Origin: JBGAPI01 sp044221335 | Lineage (GTDB): Bacteria; Pseudomonadota; Gammaproteobacteria; Xanthomonadales; Ahniellaceae | Direction: 5' to 3' | NCBI GenBank assembly: GCA_044221335.1 | Contig: JBGAPI010000015.1 | Location: 1 to 64,000 of the forward strand | DNA: 64,000 nt | Shown: positions 34,453-44,662 of the stretch, one piece after another | How positions within the stretch are numbered: position 1 is the first letter of the stretch | How the letters are laid out: each line of letters begins with the position of its first letter | Program-made: the position numbers and the translations under genes | The notes under the pieces: model-generated | What the model was told of the DNA's origin: nothing | What the model saw: the letters and a program-made list of their open reading frames with translations, nothing else | Database searches by the model: none

Positions 34453-35102
34453 GACGGCGCTCCGGTCTTGGCGGGCGGCGTGGACGTCGGGGTGGTCGCC
34501 GGCGCGGCGCCAGCGGGCGCCGTCTTGCCGCCGCCGTCACCCTCGGTGGCGCCATCCTGCTTCGGTTTCTTCACCTTGACCTTCAGGGTGAACTCGTAGC
34601 GGCTGCGCTTGTCGGTGCCCTTGGCCTCGACCTTCATCAGCTCGGGGTTGCCGATCCACTCCGAGGTCTCGAAATTGCGCATGTAGGTCGCGACCCGCGC
34701 GTTCGACTCGGCCTTGCCGTCGAGCGTCAGCTCGTCGCCGGCCTGCTTGATCGAACTGAGGGTGATGCCGTCGGGCAGGGTGCGGACCAGCGTGTCGAAC
34801 ATGTGCACCATCACCGAGCGGTCGGCCTGGAGCTCCTCGATGGCCGCCTTCTTGGCGAGCAGCTTGGTGCGCTCCTTCTCCAGCGCCTCGATCTCCTTGA
34901 TCTTGGCCTCGACCTTGGTGATCTCGTCGTTCAGCAGCTGGTTGCGCGCCTCCTGGTTGGCGATCTCGCCGTTGTACCACCAGATCACCGCGACGACCGC
35001 CGCCACCGCGAACGCGGCCACAACGCCCAACAGCGCGCCGGTTTCCCGGTTTCGCTGCTTGCGGCGCTCTTCGCGCCACGGCAATAGATTCATCTTGGCC
35101 AT
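34449..35102 (-). CDS. pilN: Type IV pilus alignment protein PilN
   Basis: 217 residues from ATG at 35102, sharing one base with the pilM stop. The N terminus MAKMNLLPWREERRK is the conserved segment that inserts into PilM. One membrane helix (about 20-42), a coiled coil (NDEITKVEAKIKEIEALEKE) and a periplasmic domain follow. A low-complexity Ala/Pro/Thr tail (TAPAGAAPATTPTSTPP) closes the protein, like that of PilO. Confidence 0.95.
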   Translation of the reverse strand: MAKMNLLPWREERRKQRNRETGALLGVVAAFAVAAVVAVIWWYNGEIANQEARNQLLNDEITKVEAKIKEIEALEKERTKLLAKKAAIEELQADRSVMVHMFDTLVRTLPDGITLSSIKQAGDELTLDGKAESNARVATYMRNFETSEWIGNPELMKVEAKGTDKRSRYEFTLKVKVKKPKQDGATEGDGGGKTAPAGAAPATTPTSTPPAKTGAPS

Positions 35103-36160
35103 CAGTCGAAGCTCCTCAGTGCCAAGCCGCAGGCGATCATCAGCGACGGCGCATCCTGCGCGAGGCTCTGGGCCTGGACGCGCCCGGACAGCGACATCAC
35201 GGCCAGCGGATTCGCGACGACGCACTTCACGCCGAGCTGCTCCTCGACGAGATCGGCGACGCCGGCGATGCCTGCACAGCCACCGGCCAGCACGATCTGG
35301 TCGACCTTGCTGTATTCGCTGCCCGCGAAGAAGAACTGCAGCAGGCGGCTGATCTGCTGGACCATGGCCTCCTTGAACGGCTCCAGCACCTCGATCTCGT
35401 AGCTCTCCGGCAGGCCGCCCTGACGCTTCGCCAGGCCGGCTTCCTCGTAGGAAAGGCCGTAGCGGCGCATGATCTCGTCGGTCAGCTGCTTGCCGCCGAA
35501 GACCTGCTCGCGGGTATAGATCGTGCGCTGGTTCTTCAGCACGATCAGCGTGGTCATGGTCGCGCCGACGTCCACCAGGGCGACGGTGGCGTCGCGCGGC
35601 ACGTCGAGCTGATCGGCGATCAGCTTGAACGCGTTCTCCATGGCGAAGGCTTCGACGTCGATCACCTTCGCGCCGAGACCGCCGACGTCCAGCGCGGCGA
35701 CCCGCACCTCGACATTTTCGGTTCGCGACGCGGCGACCAGGACGCTCATCATCTCCGGGTTGTCCTTCACCGGACCGAGCACCTCGAAATCGAGGCTAAC
35801 TTCCTCCAGCGGATAGGGGATGTACTGCCCCGCCTCCGCCTGGATCTGCGATTCGAGGTCGTCTTCCGACAGGTCCGCCGGCATCGGGATCACCTTGGTG
35901 ATCACCGACGAGCCGGATACCGCCGCGGCGGCGAACTTGGTCTTGGCGCCGGAGCGCGCCAGAGCGCGCTTGATCGCTTCGCCCACCGCCTCGACTTCGA
36001 CGATGTTCTTTTCGACGACGGCGTTCGGCGGCAGCGGTTCGACCGCGTAGTGTTCCACGCGGTAACGCGCGCCGGACTGGCTCAGCTGAACCAGCTTGAC
36101 GGCTGTCGAACTGATGTCCACCCCGATCAAGGGCGGTGTTGCAGTAGAGAACAGTCCCAC
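35102..36160 (-). CDS. pilM: Type IV pilus assembly ATPase-like protein PilM
   Basis: 352 residues from GTG at 36160 with AGGGG upstream. The resulting start GLFSTATPPLIGVDISSTAVKL matches PilM of other species, whereas the longer frame to 36178 adds six unlikely residues. An actin/FtsA-like fold is shown by IGVDISSTAVKLVQL, VALVDVGATMTTLIVL and IVLAGGCAGIAGVADLV. It is a cytoplasmic protein that binds PilN and nucleotide. First gene of the pilMNOPQ operon, divergent from the PBP1a gene. Confidence 0.96.
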   Translation of the reverse strand: MGLFSTATPPLIGVDISSTAVKLVQLSQSGARYRVEHYAVEPLPPNAVVEKNIVEVEAVGEAIKRALARSGAKTKFAAAAVSGSSVITKVIPMPADLSEDDLESQIQAEAGQYIPYPLEEVSLDFEVLGPVKDNPEMMSVLVAASRTENVEVRVAALDVGGLGAKVIDVEAFAMENAFKLIADQLDVPRDATVALVDVGATMTTLIVLKNQRTIYTREQVFGGKQLTDEIMRRYGLSYEEAGLAKRQGGLPESYEIEVLEPFKEAMVQQISRLLQFFFAGSEYSKVDQIVLAGGCAGIAGVADLVEEQLGVKCVVANPLAVMSLSGRVQAQSLAQDAPSLMIACGLALRSFD

Positions 36161-36336
36161 CGTTTTTCCCCTAGGCACGCGCTCTTACGAGCGGAAGCTG
36201 CGCAAGAACATTAAATACCAATCGTAATGGTTTGGCAACGCCCACCCCTTTATTTCGGGCCCTTTCGCCCTCCAAGGGGAGGATTGCGTCACGAAAACGC
36301 CCCCTGCGCTCCCCAGCGGGGCCCGGCGCCGGACCG

Positions 36337-36342
36337 TATACT
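36337..36342 (+). promoter_or_regulatory. Candidate -10 box for mrcA
   Basis: TATACT lies 28 nt upstream of the mrcA ATG in the 210-bp divergent gap between pilM and mrcA. The AT-rich segment at about 36208-36235 may hold the pilM promoter on the other strand, but no clear pair of boxes was found. Confidence 0.4.
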
Positions 36343-36370
36343 CGCGCGCCGTTTCGATCGTCCGTTGACT

Positions 36371-38869
36371 ATGCGCTGGCTGCGACGCCTCTTTCGATGG
36401 ACCCTGATTCTGGGCTTCACCGGCGCCCTGCTGGCGGCGATCGCCGTGGGCGTAGCGTACTGGCTGATCGCACCCAAACTGCCGACCTCCGCGCAGATCA
36501 GGGAGGTCAAGCTGCAGCTGCCGTTGCGGGTGCTCTCGCATGACGACCGCCTGATCGCGGAGTTCGGCGAAATGCACCGTACGCCGGTCAAGATCGGCGA
36601 GATCCCGGAGCGGGTGAAGCAGGCCTTCATCGCCGCCGAGGACCAGCGCTTCTACCAGCACCACGGCATCGACCCGGTCGGCATCGCCCGTGCGGTCTGG
36701 CTGCTGGTGACCACCGAGAAGGACCGGGTGCCGGGCGGCAGCACCATCACCCAGCAGGTGGCGCGGGGCTTCTTCCTTTCCAACGAGTATTCCTACTCGC
36801 GCAAGCTGACCGAGATCTTCCTGGCGCTGAAGCTGGAGAACGAGCTCAGCAAGGACGAGATCCTCGAGCTCTACCTCAACAAGATCTTCTTCGGCTACCG
36901 CGCCTACGGCGTGGTGGCGGCAGCCGACTTCTACTACGGCAAGCCGCTCGACCAGCTGACCGTGGCCGAGGCCTCGATGCTGGCCTCGCTGCCGAAGTTC
37001 CCATCCTCCGGCAATCCGCTGTCGAACCCGGATCGCGCGCTGCAGCGGCGCAACTACGTGGTCGGCCGGATGCGCGAGGAAGGCTACATCGACGATGTGG
37101 CGATGAAGGCGGCCCAGGCCGAACCGGAACATGCCGCACCGCACGAGCCGGCGGTCGAGGTGGACGCCCCGCACATCGCCGAACTGGTGCGGATCGCCGC
37201 GATCGAGCGCCTCGGCGCCGATGCGATGACCGCCGGCTACGTCGTCCACACCACGATCGACTCGAAGCTGCAGTCGGCGGCGATCGCCGCACTGCGCGAG
37301 GGACTGCACGTCTACGACCGTCGCCACGGCTGGCGCGGCGCCGAATCGCACATCGAGCCGCCGGCCGCCGACGCCGATCGCAAGACGCTGGAAGCCGCGC
37401 TGTCGAACTTCAAGGCGGTCGGCATGCTGCAGTCGGCGCTGGTCCGTTCGGTGAGCGATGGCGAGGCGGAGCTCTACGTCGCGGGCGGCGAGACCGCGAA
37501 GATTCCGCTGTCCGATCTCGCGTGGGCACGCCGCTACCTGTCCGAGAACAGTCGCGGGGAGGCGCCGAAGAAGGTGTCGCAGGTGATGAATCCGGGCGAC
37601 ATCGTGCGGCTGCACAGGGACGACGCCGGCGCCTGGCACCTGGCCCAGCTGCCGCGCGCGCAGTCGGCCCTGGTGTCGCTGGACCCGGAGGACGGCGCAC
37701 TGCGCGCCATGGTCGGCGGCTACAGCTTCACCCTGTCGAAGTTCAATCGCGCCACCCAGAGCAACCGCCAGCCGGGCTCCTCGTTCAAGCCCTTCGTCTA
37801 TTCGGCCGCGTTCGAGCGCGGCTACACCCCGGCGAGCATCGTGCTCGACGCTCCCGTGGTGTTCCCGGACCCGTCGAAGCCGGACGGCTTCTGGCGGCCG
37901 GCCAACGACGACGACAAGTTCGACGGCCCGACCCGGCTGCGCGAGGCGATGGTGCAGTCGAAGAACCTGGTCTCGGTGCGGCTGCTCGACGCCGTCGGCG
38001 CCCACTTCACCCACGACTACGTGCAGCGCTTCGGCTTCCCGAAGGATGCCGTGCCCGACAACCTGTCGATGGCACTCGGTACCGCCTCGCTGCCGCCGCT
38101 GACGATGGCGCGGGCCTACGCCACCTTCGCCAACGGCGGCTTCCGGATCGACCCGTACTTCATCGAGCGGATCGACGATCGCGACGGCAAGCCGGTGTTC
38201 CTGGCCAACCCGATCCGCGCCTGCCGCGACTGTCCCGAGCGCCGCGAGGCCGACGTCAAGGCGATCAACAGCAGTGCCGAGGACCTCTCCCTGCTGCTCG
38301 GCAACGCCGCGCCTTCGGCACCGACGCCGGCGCCGGCCGCCCCGACCGAAGTCACGGCGCCGGCGGCGTTGCTGCTGGCGCCGCGCGTGCTGGAACCGCG
38401 CAATGCCTGGCTCATCACCAGCCTGATGCAGGACGTGGTGAAACGCGGTACCGGTTCGGGCGCGATGGTCCTCGGCCGGCACGACCTCGCCGGCAAGACC
38501 GGCACCACCAACGAGCATCGCGACGGCTGGTTCTCCGGCTTCACCACCCGCCTGGTGTGCTCGGTGTGGACCGGCTTCGACGACTACTCGCCGCTCGGCC
38601 ACGGCGAGTTCGGCGCCCAGGTCGCCCTGCCGACCTGGATCGGCTTCATGAAGGTGGCGCTGGACGGCGTGCCCGAGGAGCTGCCGCCGGTCCCGGCCGG
38701 CATCACCCACGCCCGCATCGACGCGGCCACCGGCCAGATCCTGGATTCGGTCTCCGGCGGGATGGACGAGGTGTTCAAGGTCGAGGACGTGCAGCGCCTG
38801 ATCTCGCAACGCAACAACCCGGACAACCAGCAGGCCGACCCGCAGCAGCAGACGCCGGACATCTTCTAG
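36371..38869 (+). CDS. mrcA: Penicillin-binding protein 1A
   Basis: 832 residues from ATG at 36371 (MRWLRRLFRWTLILG). Bifunctional peptidoglycan synthase. One N-terminal membrane helix is followed by a glycosyltransferase domain (EDQRFYQHHGIDPVGIARA, GGSTITQQVAR, KDEILELYLNKIFFG) and a transpeptidase domain with the SxxK motif at S470-S-F-K473, SKN, and LAGKTGTTNEHRDGWF. An OB-like insert lies between. The Pro/Ala linker at about 655-685 (SAPTPAPAAPTEV) is extra. The head-to-head arrangement with pilM is conserved in many gammaproteobacteria. Confidence 0.95.
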   Translation: MRWLRRLFRWTLILGFTGALLAAIAVGVAYWLIAPKLPTSAQIREVKLQLPLRVLSHDDRLIAEFGEMHRTPVKIGEIPERVKQAFIAAEDQRFYQHHGIDPVGIARAVWLLVTTEKDRVPGGSTITQQVARGFFLSNEYSYSRKLTEIFLALKLENELSKDEILELYLNKIFFGYRAYGVVAAADFYYGKPLDQLTVAEASMLASLPKFPSSGNPLSNPDRALQRRNYVVGRMREEGYIDDVAMKAAQAEPEHAAPHEPAVEVDAPHIAELVRIAAIERLGADAMTAGYVVHTTIDSKLQSAAIAALREGLHVYDRRHGWRGAESHIEPPAADADRKTLEAALSNFKAVGMLQSALVRSVSDGEAELYVAGGETAKIPLSDLAWARRYLSENSRGEAPKKVSQVMNPGDIVRLHRDDAGAWHLAQLPRAQSALVSLDPEDGALRAMVGGYSFTLSKFNRATQSNRQPGSSFKPFVYSAAFERGYTPASIVLDAPVVFPDPSKPDGFWRPANDDDKFDGPTRLREAMVQSKNLVSVRLLDAVGAHFTHDYVQRFGFPKDAVPDNLSMALGTASLPPLTMARAYATFANGGFRIDPYFIERIDDRDGKPVFLANPIRACRDCPERREADVKAINSSAEDLSLLLGNAAPSAPTPAPAAPTEVTAPAALLLAPRVLEPRNAWLITSLMQDVVKRGTGSGAMVLGRHDLAGKTGTTNEHRDGWFSGFTTRLVCSVWTGFDDYSPLGHGEFGAQVALPTWIGFMKVALDGVPEELPPVPAGITHARIDAATGQILDSVSGGMDEVFKVEDVQRLISQRNNPDNQQADPQQQTPDIF

Positions 38870-39018
38870 CGGGGTCGGCGCGGATGAACAGCGAATGTTC
38901 TTCCCTGCGTGAAACCCCTCCACCGCCCCGCGGGCGTCCGGCGGGGCCTTGCGCATGCGCCTCCCCGACCCCGGGGGACTTCATCCGCTTCGTCATGCAA
39001 ACCTGAGAGCCCCGCCGC

Positions 39019-39633
39019 ATGGCCCGGTCCAAGCCCAACGAACGCGCCAGCGACCAGCGCCGCCGCATCGCCCACGAGGCGGCGCGGGTGATGGCCGAGA
39101 GCGGCGTGCGCGACTTCCACCTGGCGAAGCAGAAAGCCTGCGAGCGCCTGCGCCTCCCCGACGAGCGCGACCTGCCGAGCAATGCCGAGATCGACCTGGC
39201 ACTGCGCGAATACCAGGCGATCTTCCAGTCCACCGAGCAGCCGGCCGTGCTGGCGCAGCGCCGCCGTGCGGCCGTCGAGGGCATGGCGTTCTTCGAGCGC
39301 TTCGCGCCGCGCCTGGTCGGCGCGGTCCTCGACGGCAGCGCCGACCAGCACTCCGCGGTGTGCCTGCACCTGCACGTCGACGACCTGCGTGAACTGCTCG
39401 AGTTCTTCGCCTCCCATCGCATCGACGCGGAACAGCACGAGCGCCGGCTGCGGCTCGATCGCGAACGCAGCGAGGAAGTCCCCGCCTTCACCTTCGACGC
39501 CGGCGGGACTCCGTTCGACGTGACCGTGCTGCCCTACGACGCGCTGCGCCAGGCACCGCTGTCCAGGGTCGACGGCGAGCCGATGCAGCGCGCCGGGCGC
39601 GCCGCGGTCGAGCGCCTGCTCGCCGACCGCTGA
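39019..39633 (+). CDS. Conserved hypothetical protein
   Basis: 204 residues, charged and soluble, no signal peptide. The N-terminal half is helical (RRRIAHEAARVMAESGVRDFHLAKQKACERLRL), resembling a small DNA- or nucleotide-linked helical domain. The C-terminal half has strands (HLHVDDLRELLEFF, FTFDAGGTPFDVTVLPYDALRQAPLSRVDG) that faintly recall nucleotidyltransferase-associated proteins, but no catalytic residues could be identified. It stands 149 bp after mrcA and faces gltA. Function unknown. Confidence 0.75.
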   Translation: MARSKPNERASDQRRRIAHEAARVMAESGVRDFHLAKQKACERLRLPDERDLPSNAEIDLALREYQAIFQSTEQPAVLAQRRRAAVEGMAFFERFAPRLVGAVLDGSADQHSAVCLHLHVDDLRELLEFFASHRIDAEQHERRLRLDRERSEEVPAFTFDAGGTPFDVTVLPYDALRQAPLSRVDGEPMQRAGRAAVERLLADR

Positions 39634-39661
39634 GGCGGAATTCGCCCTCCGCCGAAACGAC

Positions 39662-39685
39662 GACGCCCCGGCGGACCGGGGCGTC
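39662..39685. terminator. Hairpin between convergent genes
   Basis: GACGCCCCGG (39662-39671) pairs with CCGGGGCGTC (39676-39685) around a CGGA loop. It sits between the 39633 stop and the gltA stop at 39709. T content after the stem is modest on the minus strand (GTCGTTT), so it is a probable gltA terminator. Confidence 0.6.
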
Positions 39686-39708
39686 GGGGACAATCGGGAC
39701 GGCTCGAC

Positions 39709-40995
<1,287 letters not shown>

Positions 40996-41117
40996 GGCAA
41001 ACTCCTTCTCGCGGGCGTGGCGGCAGCGGCCGGGGTGCGCAGTATCGCACTTTTGAATGCCGGCGCTGCGCGTCCGCGGAGAGACCGGGAAGCGAGCGAA
41101 TCGATTGCGCAAACGAA

Positions 41118-41141
41118 GACGCCGCGGCAGGCCGCGGCGTC
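41118..41141 (-). terminator. Terminator of rpmE
   Basis: GACGCCGCGGC (41118-41128) pairs with GCCGCGGCGTC (41131-41141) across a 2-nt gap. On the minus strand the stem is followed by TTCGTTT. A second hairpin (GGCCACC with GGTGGCC, about 41157-41175) lies between it and rpmE. Confidence 0.65.
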
Positions 41142-41187
41142 GTTCGGTGCATCGCGGCCACCGCTCGGGTGGCCGCCGCGGGATGGC

Positions 41188-41430
41188 CTACTTGCCGTAG
41201 CGCTTGCGGTACTTGTCGATGCGGCCGGCGGAGTCGACGACCTTGTGCTTGCCGGTGTAGAACGGGTGCGAGGCCGAGGACACTTCGACCTTGATCACCG
41301 GGTATTCCTTGCCGTCCTCCCACTTGATGGTCTCTTTCGAGCTCATCGTGGAGCGGGTCAGGAACTTGAAGTCGGAGGAGATGTCGTGAAAGACCACTTC
41401 CTGGGTCTTCGGATGGATGTCGGTCTTCAT
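41188..41430 (-). CDS. rpmE2: 50S ribosomal protein L31 type B
   Basis: 80 residues, MKTDIHPKTQEVVFHDISSD to the end YRKRYGK. It is the type B (zinc-free) form: the CxxC pairs of the zinc-binding form are absent. Type B paralogues usually replace the zinc form under zinc limitation in species that keep both. Whether a second L31 exists elsewhere is unknown. A promoter TTGCGC-18-TATACT (41487-41492 and 41463-41468 on the minus strand) precedes it, with no Zur box recognised. Confidence 0.95.
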   Translation of the reverse strand: MKTDIHPKTQEVVFHDISSDFKFLTRSTMSSKETIKWEDGKEYPVIKVEVSSASHPFYTGKHKVVDSAGRIDKYRKRYGK

Positions 41431-41462
41431 GGCGGTCTCGGAATGCGGGAGTAAAGAGCGGC

Positions 41463-41492
41463 AGTATAGCCTGGGGATTGCACGGCGCGCAA
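41463..41492 (-). promoter_or_regulatory. Candidate sigma-70 promoter of rpmE2
   Basis: Reading the minus strand, TTGCGC (41492-41487) and TATACT (41468-41463) are 18 bp apart. The -10 ends 32 nt before the ATG at 41430. Confidence 0.5.
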
Positions 41493-41668
41493 CGTGCGGG
41501 TTGGGGATGGGGGCGAGCCCAGTTTGATCGAGGCGATCGGCAGCGCCGGGCCTTGAACCGCGCCACGCTTCGTCGAACCCGCGCTGGCGAATTCGTGCGC
41601 GTGCACGGAACAGCCTCGGTCCAACCGGGCACTGGGCCCCATGGCCCGCTTCCCGCGCCCTGTCGTCC

Positions 41669-42280
41669 TCAACCCAGCAGGCTGTCCAGCAGTGGCCGCA
41701 GATTGGGTTGCCGCACTGCCCGCTTCAGGCCCTGTGCCCGCACGATCGCGACCAGGTCGGCGACCGCGGTGTCGAAGTCCTGGTTGACCACCACGAAGTC
41801 GAATTCGTCGACGTGGGACATCTCCTCGCGCGAGTTGGCGAGGCGGCGGGCGATCACCTCTTCGCTGTCCTGCTTGCGCGAGCGCAGGCGCCGCTCGAGC
41901 TCTTCCTTCGACGGCGGCAGGATGAAGATGCCGACGGCCGCGGGAATCAGCTCGCGGACCTTGCGGGCGCCCTGCCAGTCGATCTCCAGCAGCACGTCGC
42001 GTCCCGCGGCGAGGATCGGCTCCACCGCGGGCCGGGCCGTGCCCTTGAGATCGTTGTGGACGAGCGCGTGTTCGAAGAACTCGCCGCGCGCGACCATCGC
42101 CTCGAACTCGGCCTTGGTCACGAAGTGGTAGTGCACGCCGTCGATCTCGCCGGGACGTGGCCCGCGCGAGGTGTAGGAGACCGACAGGGACAGCCCCGGC
42201 ACACGCTCGAGCAGCGCCCGCACCAGCGAGGTCTTGCCGGCCCCGGAGGGCGCGGCGACGATGAACAGGTTGCCGGACAT
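41669..42280 (-). CDS. gmk: Guanylate kinase
   Basis: 203 residues from ATG at 42280 (MSGNLFIVAAPSGAGKTSLV). Phosphorylates GMP to GDP. The P-loop is APSGAGKTS, the GMP-binding segment is SVSYTSRGPRPGEIDGVHYHF and EIDWQGARKVRE follows. The open frame extends to 42523, but the kinase begins here and the length then equals the family norm. rpoZ, often adjacent, is not present downstream. Confidence 0.96.
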   Translation of the reverse strand: MSGNLFIVAAPSGAGKTSLVRALLERVPGLSLSVSYTSRGPRPGEIDGVHYHFVTKAEFEAMVARGEFFEHALVHNDLKGTARPAVEPILAAGRDVLLEIDWQGARKVRELIPAAVGIFILPPSKEELERRLRSRKQDSEEVIARRLANSREEMSHVDEFDFVVVNQDFDTAVADLVAIVRAQGLKRAVRQPNLRPLLDSLLG

Positions 42281-42412
42281 GCGCTGGACCACCAGGAACG
42301 GGGCACGATCGTACTCGATACCGCCGGCGATTCCCGTGCGAGCCGCCGCGGACCGGGCGCAAGTGGACCCGCAGCCGTTCCGACCACGCCTCGTCGGCGC
42401 ATCCCTTGCCGC

Positions 42413-42418
42413 TAGAAT
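42413..42418 (+). promoter_or_regulatory. Candidate -10 box for the AmpE-like gene
   Basis: TAGAAT lies 38 nt before the ATG at 42457 in the divergent gap with gmk. No clear -35. Confidence 0.3.
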
Positions 42419-42456
42419 CGCGACGCCCTGACCTCTCATCGAGTCCGTCGCTACCG

Positions 42457-43344
42457 ATGGCCACCACCCTGATCGCTGCCGCCATCGCCCTGCTGTTCGC
42501 GCATTACCTGCCGGAGGCCGCACGCTTCCGGCTGTTCGGCTGGCTCAAGGCCTGGCTGGAGGTCGCAGCCAACCTGCTCGGCGGCGCCGGGCTGTGGCGC
42601 CATCCGCTCGGGGGCCTGCTGGCGATCGCGCTGCCGACGCTCGCGGCGCTGGCCCTGCTGTGGTGGATCGGCGACGCCGGCTTCGGGCTGTGGCGGCTGC
42701 TGATCGCCATCGTCGCCTTGTTCTACTGCTGGGGACCGCGCGACCTCGACCTCGACGTCGCCGCGATCGCCGCCGCGCCCGACCCGCAGCGCCGGCGGGC
42801 CGCCGCCGTCGCCCTGATCGGACGCGAGCCGGAAGGCCTGCTCGCCGGCGGCCTGCTGGTCGACGCGCTGATGCACGCCGCGCTGGCGCGCTGGTTCGGC
42901 ACGCTGTTCTGGTTCGCCGTCGGCGGTCCGGCCGGTGCGCTCGCCTACCGCCTGACCTGGCTCCTGGCGCGCGATCCGGAGTGGCGCGGGACCCGCCCCG
43001 AGGAGCAGGACGCCGCGCTGCAGAAGCTGATGGGCCTGCTCGACTGGCCGGCCGCGCAGCTGATGACGCTGGCGCTGGCGGTGGCCGCCGACTTCGACGC
43101 GGTGGCGACCGCCTGGCGCGAATTCCATGCGCCGCGGGGCGGCATCTTCGGCCTCGATCTAGGCTTCCTCAACGCCGCCGCCCGCGCGAGCGTCGACTGC
43201 GACGAGCAGCCGATCGACGAGCGCGCCGACGGCACACCCGGCGCGATCGGCGAACTGCAGCAGGCGCTGGCGCTGTGCTGGCGCATCCTGGTGGTGTGGG
43301 GCGTGGTGTTCGCCCTGCTGGTGCTGGCCGGTCACATCGGCTGA
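42457..43344 (+). CDS. ampE: AmpE-like inner-membrane protein
   Basis: 295 residues from ATG at 42457. Several hydrophobic helices (about 3-20, 45-70, 75-95, 145-170, 270-293) and the CobD/AmpE pattern FYCWGPRDLDLDV..PDPQRRRAAA, EGLLAGGLLVDALMHAALARWFGTLFWFAVGGPAGALAYRL and a short C-terminal helix. In enterics AmpE works with AmpD on beta-lactamase induction; here no ampD is adjacent and the role is inferred. One base separates it from the next gene. Confidence 0.85.
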   Translation: MATTLIAAAIALLFAHYLPEAARFRLFGWLKAWLEVAANLLGGAGLWRHPLGGLLAIALPTLAALALLWWIGDAGFGLWRLLIAIVALFYCWGPRDLDLDVAAIAAAPDPQRRRAAAVALIGREPEGLLAGGLLVDALMHAALARWFGTLFWFAVGGPAGALAYRLTWLLARDPEWRGTRPEEQDAALQKLMGLLDWPAAQLMTLALAVAADFDAVATAWREFHAPRGGIFGLDLGFLNAAARASVDCDEQPIDERADGTPGAIGELQQALALCWRILVVWGVVFALLVLAGHIG

Positions 43345-43345
43345 C

Positions 43346-43699
43346 ATGCGGCTGCGCTACGAGCACCGCACGCACCCGCTGGCGCCGATCCCGCGTTTCC
43401 TGCGCCGGCTGCTGATGTCCTTCCTGCTCGGCTTTTCGCTGATCCTCGTCTCGCTCGGCGTCGGCATGGGGGGCTACCACCACTTCGAGGGCATGAGCTG
43501 GCTCGACGCCTTCCTCAACGCGGCCATGCTGCAGTCCGGCATGGGCCCGCTGACCGCACCGGTCACCGACGGTGGCAAGCTCTTCGCCGGCTGCTACGCG
43601 CTGTATTCCGGCATCGCGGTGATCGCGTTCGCCGGCATCGCGTTCGCGCCGCTGATCCACCGGTTCTTCCACGCGCTTGACTGCGACAGTCGGGACTGA
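43346..43699 (+). CDS. Small two-helix membrane protein
   Basis: 117 residues, co-transcribed with the AmpE-like gene (1-bp gap). Two membrane helices (about 24-45 and 82-105) flank a re-entrant-looking segment, DAFLNAAMLQSGMGPLTAP. This layout recalls the pore loop of two-helix ion-channel domains, but a K-channel filter is not present. The N terminus is basic (RLRYEHRTHP). Function unknown. Confidence 0.75.
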   Translation: MRLRYEHRTHPLAPIPRFLRRLLMSFLLGFSLILVSLGVGMGGYHHFEGMSWLDAFLNAAMLQSGMGPLTAPVTDGGKLFAGCYALYSGIAVIAFAGIAFAPLIHRFFHALDCDSRD

Positions 43700-43821
43700 G
43701 GTCTCGGAATGCGTCGAGGGGTCGGCGAGGCAAGACTCGTGGGCCGCGCGGGGCGGCGCGTTCCGGGAGTGGAATGCGGCGCGAGAGGACACTCTGCGAG
43801 GGAATCGGGCAGGATTTCGCC

Positions 43822-44541
43822 GTGACCGCGACTCTTCACTTCTTCGACCGCGAGGTACTGTCGATCGCCGATACCCGCGATTCCGGGCTGCACGCGCATC
43901 GGGCGGCGCAGTTGATGCTCGGGCTCGACGGCGGCTTCGACCTCGTCGACGCGGACGGGCATGCGCAGTCGCTCGCCTGGGCGGTACTGCCGCCCGGGGA
44001 GGAACATCGGATCCGCGGAACCGGCGGGCGGATCGCCTATCTGTTCGTGGATCCCGGCCTGCGGACCTGGAACGCCTGGCGCGCCGCGGGCGGCGTGCCG
44101 GCCGAACCCGCGGCGGCGCTGGTCGAGGGCCTGCGCGACCTGAGCAAGGGTCGGCGCGACGTCGAGCAAGCCCGACGACTCGCGGGCGACTGGCGCGCCG
44201 CCTCGCTGCCCGGCCTCTTCGACGCGGCAGCGCAGGACGCGCGCATCGCCCGCGCCCTCGCCGCGGTCGATGCCGATCCCGTCGCCGAGCACGATCACCG
44301 CCGGCTCGCCGCGCTCGCCCACCTCTCGCCGAGCCGCTTCGCCGAGCGTTTCCGGGTCGAGACCGGGATGCCGGTGCGCAACTACCTCTTGTGGCGGCGT
44401 CTGCTGACGGCGGTAGCGGCGCTGGAACACGGCGATAGCGTGACCGAGGCGGCACACCGCTGCGGCTTCGCGGATGCGGCGCATCTGTCGCGGAGCTTCC
44501 GCCGGGTGCTCGGGGCAGCGCCTTCCGAGCTGCGGTGGTAG
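43822..44541 (+). CDS. AraC-family transcriptional regulator
   Basis: 239 residues from GTG at 43822 preceded by AGGA; the frame extends to 43774. The N-terminal part is a cupin-like sensor (AQLMLGLDGGFDLVD, WAVLPPGEEHRIRG), the C-terminal 100 residues are two helix-turn-helix motifs (LAALAHLSPSRFAERFRVETGMPVRNYLLWRRL, VTEAAHRCGFADAAHLSRSFRRVLG). It probably regulates neighbours such as the Mpo1-like gene 121 bp downstream, but the ligand is unknown. Confidence 0.9.
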   Translation: MTATLHFFDREVLSIADTRDSGLHAHRAAQLMLGLDGGFDLVDADGHAQSLAWAVLPPGEEHRIRGTGGRIAYLFVDPGLRTWNAWRAAGGVPAEPAAALVEGLRDLSKGRRDVEQARRLAGDWRAASLPGLFDAAAQDARIARALAAVDADPVAEHDHRRLAALAHLSPSRFAERFRVETGMPVRNYLLWRRLLTAVAALEHGDSVTEAAHRCGFADAAHLSRSFRRVLGAAPSELRW

Positions 44542-44662
44542 GTCAGGAATCTGATTCAAGCCTCGGGATCGGTAGAGCGATACCGTGGCGTGGTCGCGGC
44601 TCACGCTGCGCCGACATCGCGACCCGCATCGCTCCCACCGCCGACCCCACGAAGGAATCGCC

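Noticed and set aside
36185..38956. A 923-codon minus-strand frame opposite mrcA
   Set aside because: It mirrors the mrcA coding sequence and its translation lacks any recognisable domain.
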